From the NCBI GenBank assembly GCA_030704615.1, contig CM060732.1, forward strand, positions 68,245,053 to 68,309,052: 64,000 nucleotides of DNA, read 5' to 3'. Below, piece by piece: positions 49,861-64,000 of the stretch; position 1 is the stretch's first letter; each line of letters opens with the position of its first letter. This DNA is from Takakia lepidozioides (taxonomy: Eukaryota > Streptophyta > Takakiopsida > Takakiales > Takakiaceae). Under the pieces are notes generated by a model. It was given only the letters and a program-made list of their open reading frames with translations, was not told the DNA's origin and made no database searches. A program made the translations under genes and the position numbers.

Positions 49861-49988
49861 GGGGAAGGACATCTCCCTAAGCCTGTTGATTGTAGGGAGA
49901 GCCTGTTGGTAGTGCTGTCAGGTGGGGAAGGACATCTCCCTAAGCCTGTTTGATTGTAGGGAGAGCCTATTGTTGGTAGTGCTGTCAA
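49858..49988. repeat. Tandem duplication of about 63 bases
   Basis: The segment GGTGGGGAAGGACATCTCCC to TAGTGCTGTCA occurs twice in direct succession with a few small insertions. It lies 240 bases beyond the stop codon of the MIP2 gene, so possibly in its 3' flank or untranslated region. Confidence 0.85.
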
Positions 49989-50227
49989 GGTTAAGGGGAG
50001 CTATTAGTGAGGCTTGCTTTATGTTAGTGGCAATGTTCTCCCCCATCCCACACTCTTGGTGAGGTATCTTTCACAAGTTCATCTGTGAACATTGGTCGCT
50101 ATCCTAAGTTTTGCTTGGTTAAGTGAACTTTTTGTGGCGCACTCTGGGCTGTGGCAACACCTCCTCAGGAGTTCCTCCCATGCTGTCTGAATTTTCCTGG
50201 GACTGGGTGGAGGAGATGACCACCCAA

Positions 50228-59744
<9,517 letters not shown>

Positions 59745-60489
59745 GTTGAGCTACTTGGTCCGCTTCCCAAGGGGCGACTTCAGCTCATGCAAGATGTGCA
59801 TTGCCTCAAAGTGAAGATTGCGCAACAACGGAAGCAACCCAGATCGCTTCACACCCCAAACAACCTACCCACATCGCCATTTTGTACTGGGGGCATCGCT
59901 GGCCCGAGTGTTAAGGGTTACATGTTACATCACCCTGTTCTGTTCTGGCTCATTCTCATGGGTGTCCATAATGGGGATTCATAAGTATGTAGCTTCTCCT
60001 TCATGGTGGCTCCTGAGTCAAGTATTGCTGACTTTAGCTGGTTTCTGGTTTCCCAACCTTGTTGTTTTTTTCTGTTTTGTTTTCTAAAGAGTGAAACAGG
60101 ATTAGTTCATCTTTTCCCTACCATCAGTAAAATCGTGGTTTTCAAAAGAACATTATTATTGTTTTATAACCAGGTTGAGAACTGTCTCACAACTGTCCAT
60201 CTTGCATTGGGCTATTGTAGGTGGCATGGCTTCGTCTCATCTTCCTGCTCTTCCCCATGTCACACCCATTTCTTTGTCTGATGTCATTCAGGCAGTTGGA
60301 TGGGATGATCATTGGGTTTGATTAGCTTGATATGCTTTCTTTTTCATTTCTTTATGTTAACTCTTCCCTTGTTATGGGAACTTTCCATTCTTTGTACAGT
60401 TTCCTCATCTCAGTTTGTAAATAAAAGCTTTGCAGGTTACAACACAACCTCAATCCACATATGAATAATATCAGAACATGTGTATATGA
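59745..60489. other. MIP2 promoter region and LINE 5' flank
   Basis: Bases from 59745 upstream are the likely promoter and leader of MIP2 (minus strand). No other gene is supported. The LINE begins about 745 bases upstream of the MIP2 start. Confidence 0.5.
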
Positions 60490-63400
60490 ATGAACATGTA
60501 TTATATGAACATTCGCGGAATTGGCTATGATGCCTTTGTCCCCAAACGTAGACGTGTTCAACATTGGGCTTCCAATTTTATTAATTCCAACTCTATTATT
60601 TTTCTTCAAGAGCACAAATTGGATGATGCTAAATTCAAGCTTTGTGTAGTTCATTCTAGCCCAGTAATGTTGCCTGGTGGAATCCCTCAATTGTCGACTC
60701 CAGAGGTGGCATTGCCATTCTCATTTCCCTCCATTTTCTAGAGTAGACACCTAGAGGTCGGGTTCAGGTGGCCTTCACCAACCCTTCCTTGGCGTTTGAA
60801 GCCTGTGCTTTCATTAATGTCTACGCTCCTAATTCTGTTGCGGAAAGGTCGGATCTGTGGAGGCTCCTTACAGAGAAAATCCTTTCCCACTCTGAGGTTG
60901 TGCATTGGGTGATGGCTGGAGACATGAATATGGTTGACAAGGCTGATGATAGGCTTGCTGCTGCAGATCAAAGCTTATCCCCCTCTCAGAGAGATGTGTG
61001 GGATGCCTTGTGTCTCTCTGTTGGGGTTGATGAACATCTCGATCCCTGGGGCACTTCTCCCCATTTCACGTGGTCTAATAACATAAAACCGCCTGACCTC
61101 TGCATGGCCCATTTAGACCGGGTGTACTGTTCCCCACACCGCTCCTTTGGGCCAATCTTGATTCTCAAGGTCCTATTCTACCTGGATTTGATCATGCTTC
61201 TATTCGGACTTTCTTCAATCCTTTGGGCTCTCATGCCAAGGGTCGGGGATTCTTGAAGCTCAACCCTTCTATCCTATTGGTCCCTGAGTACTTAGACCTC
61301 TTCAAGACTACCTGGTCCTCGGCTGGCAATTCCTTTTCTTCTCCCACGCTTAGATTCGTGAAGAAACTTGAAGCTGTCCGCAAATTGGGCCAAGCCCTCA
61401 CCAGATCTCATGCTAAGCGCCGCAACTGTAGGGAGAAAGCCCTTACCAAGTGCCTGGCCCGATGCCAGAAAGTCATTGAAAGCAATAGACCTGCGCAAAC
61501 TTGGGACTCGTACTTCCTGGCTAAAAGAAACCTAGCTGACTTGCTCAAAATCAAGGAGGACAACTTGAGAAGAAAAGCAGACATCTCCTGATCTCTCTAA
61601 GGTTAGAAAATGACTAGGTTTTTTTCTTTGAAGGCCAAACAACGCCAAGCAGCTACTTCCATTGCCTCGCTGCAACCAGCTTCTGGCCCTCATCTTGTCA
61701 AGCCCAAAGATATGGTCTCCTTTGCTGCTAATCCTTTGCTGACCTCTTCAGTAGACGGGCCTCCTCTGAGCAAGATATCCTCTCTCGTTTTGAGACCCTC
61801 GAGGCCTTCCCTCAAGTCATCTCCCAAGAAGAGCTTGACACCCTTTCGAAACCCTTCACTGTTATGGAGCTGGAAGATGCCTTAGATGTGCTTGCCTCTT
61901 TTAAACCCCGTTGGATTAGATGTGTTGCCTGTGGAATTCTTTAAAGCTAACTGGGGGGAGTGTGGTGAAGATATCCTAGCTCTCGCTCAAGACATTGAAT
62001 GACAAGACATTGAATTTCTTTTAAAGGGTATCATGCCCTCCCAGCTCTCACAAGGTGTCATAACGTTGATTCATAAGAAAGGGTCCAGGGACTCTCTTTC
62101 TAACTATAGACCAATTACGCTTCTCAATTCAGTTTATAAGATCCTGGCTAAAGCACTGGCTATTCGTCTTCAACATCTTCTATCCAAGCTCATCAGATCT
62201 AAGCAAACGGGTTTCCTCAAGAATCGCATGATCCTCGATAACATTCTCTTGGCCAATGAAGCTCTGCACTCTGCTTCTGTCTCCGATCATCCTTTGGCTC
62301 TTCTCATGCTAGACTTCGAGAAAGCCTTTGATAATATTGATTGGAATTACCTTCTCGGGGCCATCCAAAAGTCTGGTATTCATGGCAGCTTCCTTTCTTG
62401 GATTCGCATTCTACTCCACCCAGCTTCTAGTAAGGTCATTATCTCCCATTCCTTTCCTTTGTTCAGATCTGTCAGACAGAGCTTCCATTCCTTTTCATTA
62501 TTGATGCTGACGGATTGAGCCACCTCCTATACAAAAATGAAGACATTGTGGGGTTGAAAGTTCCTCACCCTATGTGCCCGAATTATAGCATTAAATCCTC
62601 CCTTTATGCTGATGACACGGCTCTCTTCGTGGATAATTCGATAGCTTCCAATGTCTCCAGTACCCTTGAGACTCTCTCCACCTTTTGCAGAGCCTCAAGT
62701 CTTAAGGTTAACTGGAGCAAGTCTGTGGGAGTTCTTTCCAAAATCAGTGACTCTGCCTCGGTGACTCACTGTCAGCCTTGGGGCCACGATCTAGGCTTGA
62801 GTCGGTTGCAAGAGGGTGACTTTCATGTTCTTCTCGCCCATCTGTTCTCGAGATTGGTCTCACTGACACTCAATGAGCAGAGGCAGTGCTATCCATGATT
62901 AAAAAAAAGCTTGCTTACTGGTCTTTAGTTCACCTATCAATTGCTGGTAAGGCCATTATCGTCAATCAAGTCATCTTGGCCTCTTCCTGGTTTACGTCCT
63001 TTGTCTAGTATCCGGGTGCCTCCTTTGTGAAAGGGATCAAGGCACTGGCTAGGAATTTTATTTGGGGAGCCAAGAGTGTGAGTCAAATCCGTAGAGCCTT
63101 GGTTAGCTGGAAACAGATCACACAGAAGAAAAAGTTCGATGGCTTGGGCATTATTGACCCTCAAATGCAGATCTGTGCACTGCTAGCCAAATGGGTTCCC
63201 TGGGTCTTCCTTCATTTTGACGCTCCTTGGAGCCTCATTGTTAGGCAGCACTTAGTTAATTCTACGCCCTCCTCGTCCCCCTCTTGGGCCCCATTATTAT
63301 GATGGGTGGTGCAGGGCGGATCCTCTAACTGACGCACTTCGGTAGGATCTGCAGCTTGGAGATCAATCTGGCAGGCCTGGTGCATGTTGCGTCAATTTCT

Positions 63401-64000
63401 AGCCCAAAAGATGCCAGCAAGCCTAGAGGAGCCCCTCAGGCAACCCCTGTTTGGTAACTTCAACCGTGACTTGCAACAACGTGTTTCTTGCTTCCCGCGC
63501 TGGGCTCACTGGGATGCTGCAGGTGTGACTAGCTTTATGCATATCTGGGGAAATGGTGCCTTGTTGCCCATGATAGCTACCCAGCCAATTTCGCGGCACA
63601 GAGCCTTAGCTGGGTGGCAGGCTATGTCAGAAAATCTCCCCGACACCTGGATTTCTCTTACTTCCTCCCCTGTCAATAAGAGACCTCTACGTGCCTGGCT
63701 GGGTTTTAATTCTGCGACCTACAAGGTGGCTTTTTGGGCCATGCATCACCAGTGATCCTTTCTGGAAAGATGGCAATTTCAATGTTCTCCCTCGGGCCTC
63801 CTTCACTCCCCCATTATGGCCTCCATGCAGGAACTTGACATCCTGTTTGCGATTCAAGTTATTTGTAAGACATCTGGATCTGCCAACCCTTCGCTGCTTG
63901 ATGGGGGACACACCAACCCGCACCTGCTCTGGTTCCTCTCTGCACCTTTGTCATCCGTCGCATTTATGTGACATCCGATTAGTGACGCCCCGGGGATGGA
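60490..64000 (+). mobile_element. LINE ORF2 (endonuclease-RT), frameshifted
   Basis: ORF2 of an L1-like plant LINE, starting MNIRGIGYDAFVPKRRRVQH. The APE endonuclease shows IIFLQEHKLDDAKF (about 60600), AFINVYAPNSV (about 60810), VMAGDMNMV (about 60915). The reverse transcriptase shows QGVITLIHKKGSRDSLSNYR (62048), QTGFLKNRMILDNI (62200), LLMLDFEKAFDNIDW (62300), and YADDTALFV (62605). C-terminal GAKSVSQIRRALVSWKQI (63070) follows, with more domain sequence to about 63950. At least five frame breaks (near 60740, 61230, 61600-61870, 62500, 62900-63020) show it is dead. No ORF1 or 5' end was found. It may continue past the window. It is not coding for a working protein. Confidence 0.9.

Overview
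The window is nuclear DNA of a land plant. Evidence: long intron-rich genes with GT-AG junctions, a SWEET sugar porter, a plant-type AIP2-like RING ligase, a MAG2-INTERACTING PROTEIN 2 (NBAS/Sec39) gene, DYW-type PPR debris, a plant LINE, SINEs and MITEs. The PPR debris is of the style common in lycophytes, ferns and other non-seed plants, but I cannot fix the species. Gene models below are my own joins of exons at splice sites with consistent reading phase; no transcript was available.

Layout. 1-4.4 kb: head-to-head relics, a broken DUF7869-type gene on the minus strand and a broken FCP1-like (HAD phosphatase fold) gene on the plus strand, then a LINE fragment. 5.9-9.4 kb: gene debris (unidentified exon-like pieces and PPR-DYW pieces). 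9.8-10.6 kb: an internally deleted duplicate of the next locus. 11.2-16.9 kb: a divergent pair, PNO1 (ribosome biogenesis, minus) and an AIP2-like RING-H2 ubiquitin ligase (plus), sharing about 0.5 kb of promoter with telo-box motifs. 17.2-29 kb: mostly non-coding, with short repeats, a tRNA-derived SINE and weak coding traces. 29.8-34.8 kb: a six-exon gene for a 1023-residue uncharacterised plant protein. 35.6-38.7 kb: tandem repeats, a TTAA-flanked piggyBac-like element and a MITE. 39.3-39.8 kb: an orphan exon-like reading frame. 42.4-45.5 kb: a six-exon SWEET gene. 45.8-49 kb: stacked DNA transposons, namely a hAT-like element with 8-bp target duplication, and a piggyBac-like element carrying a nested Harbinger-like MITE. 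50.2-59.7 kb: an eleven-exon MIP2/NBAS gene (2513 aa) with a 207-bp CT tract in intron 1. 60.5-64 kb: a frameshifted LINE running off the window end.

The intact genes are ordinary housekeeping or transport functions (40S subunit assembly, ubiquitination, Golgi-to-ER tethering, sugar transport) with no sign of working as one cluster. The unusual content is in the rearrangement of the PNO1/RING locus and in the transposon stack. I found no convincing new multi-gene system.
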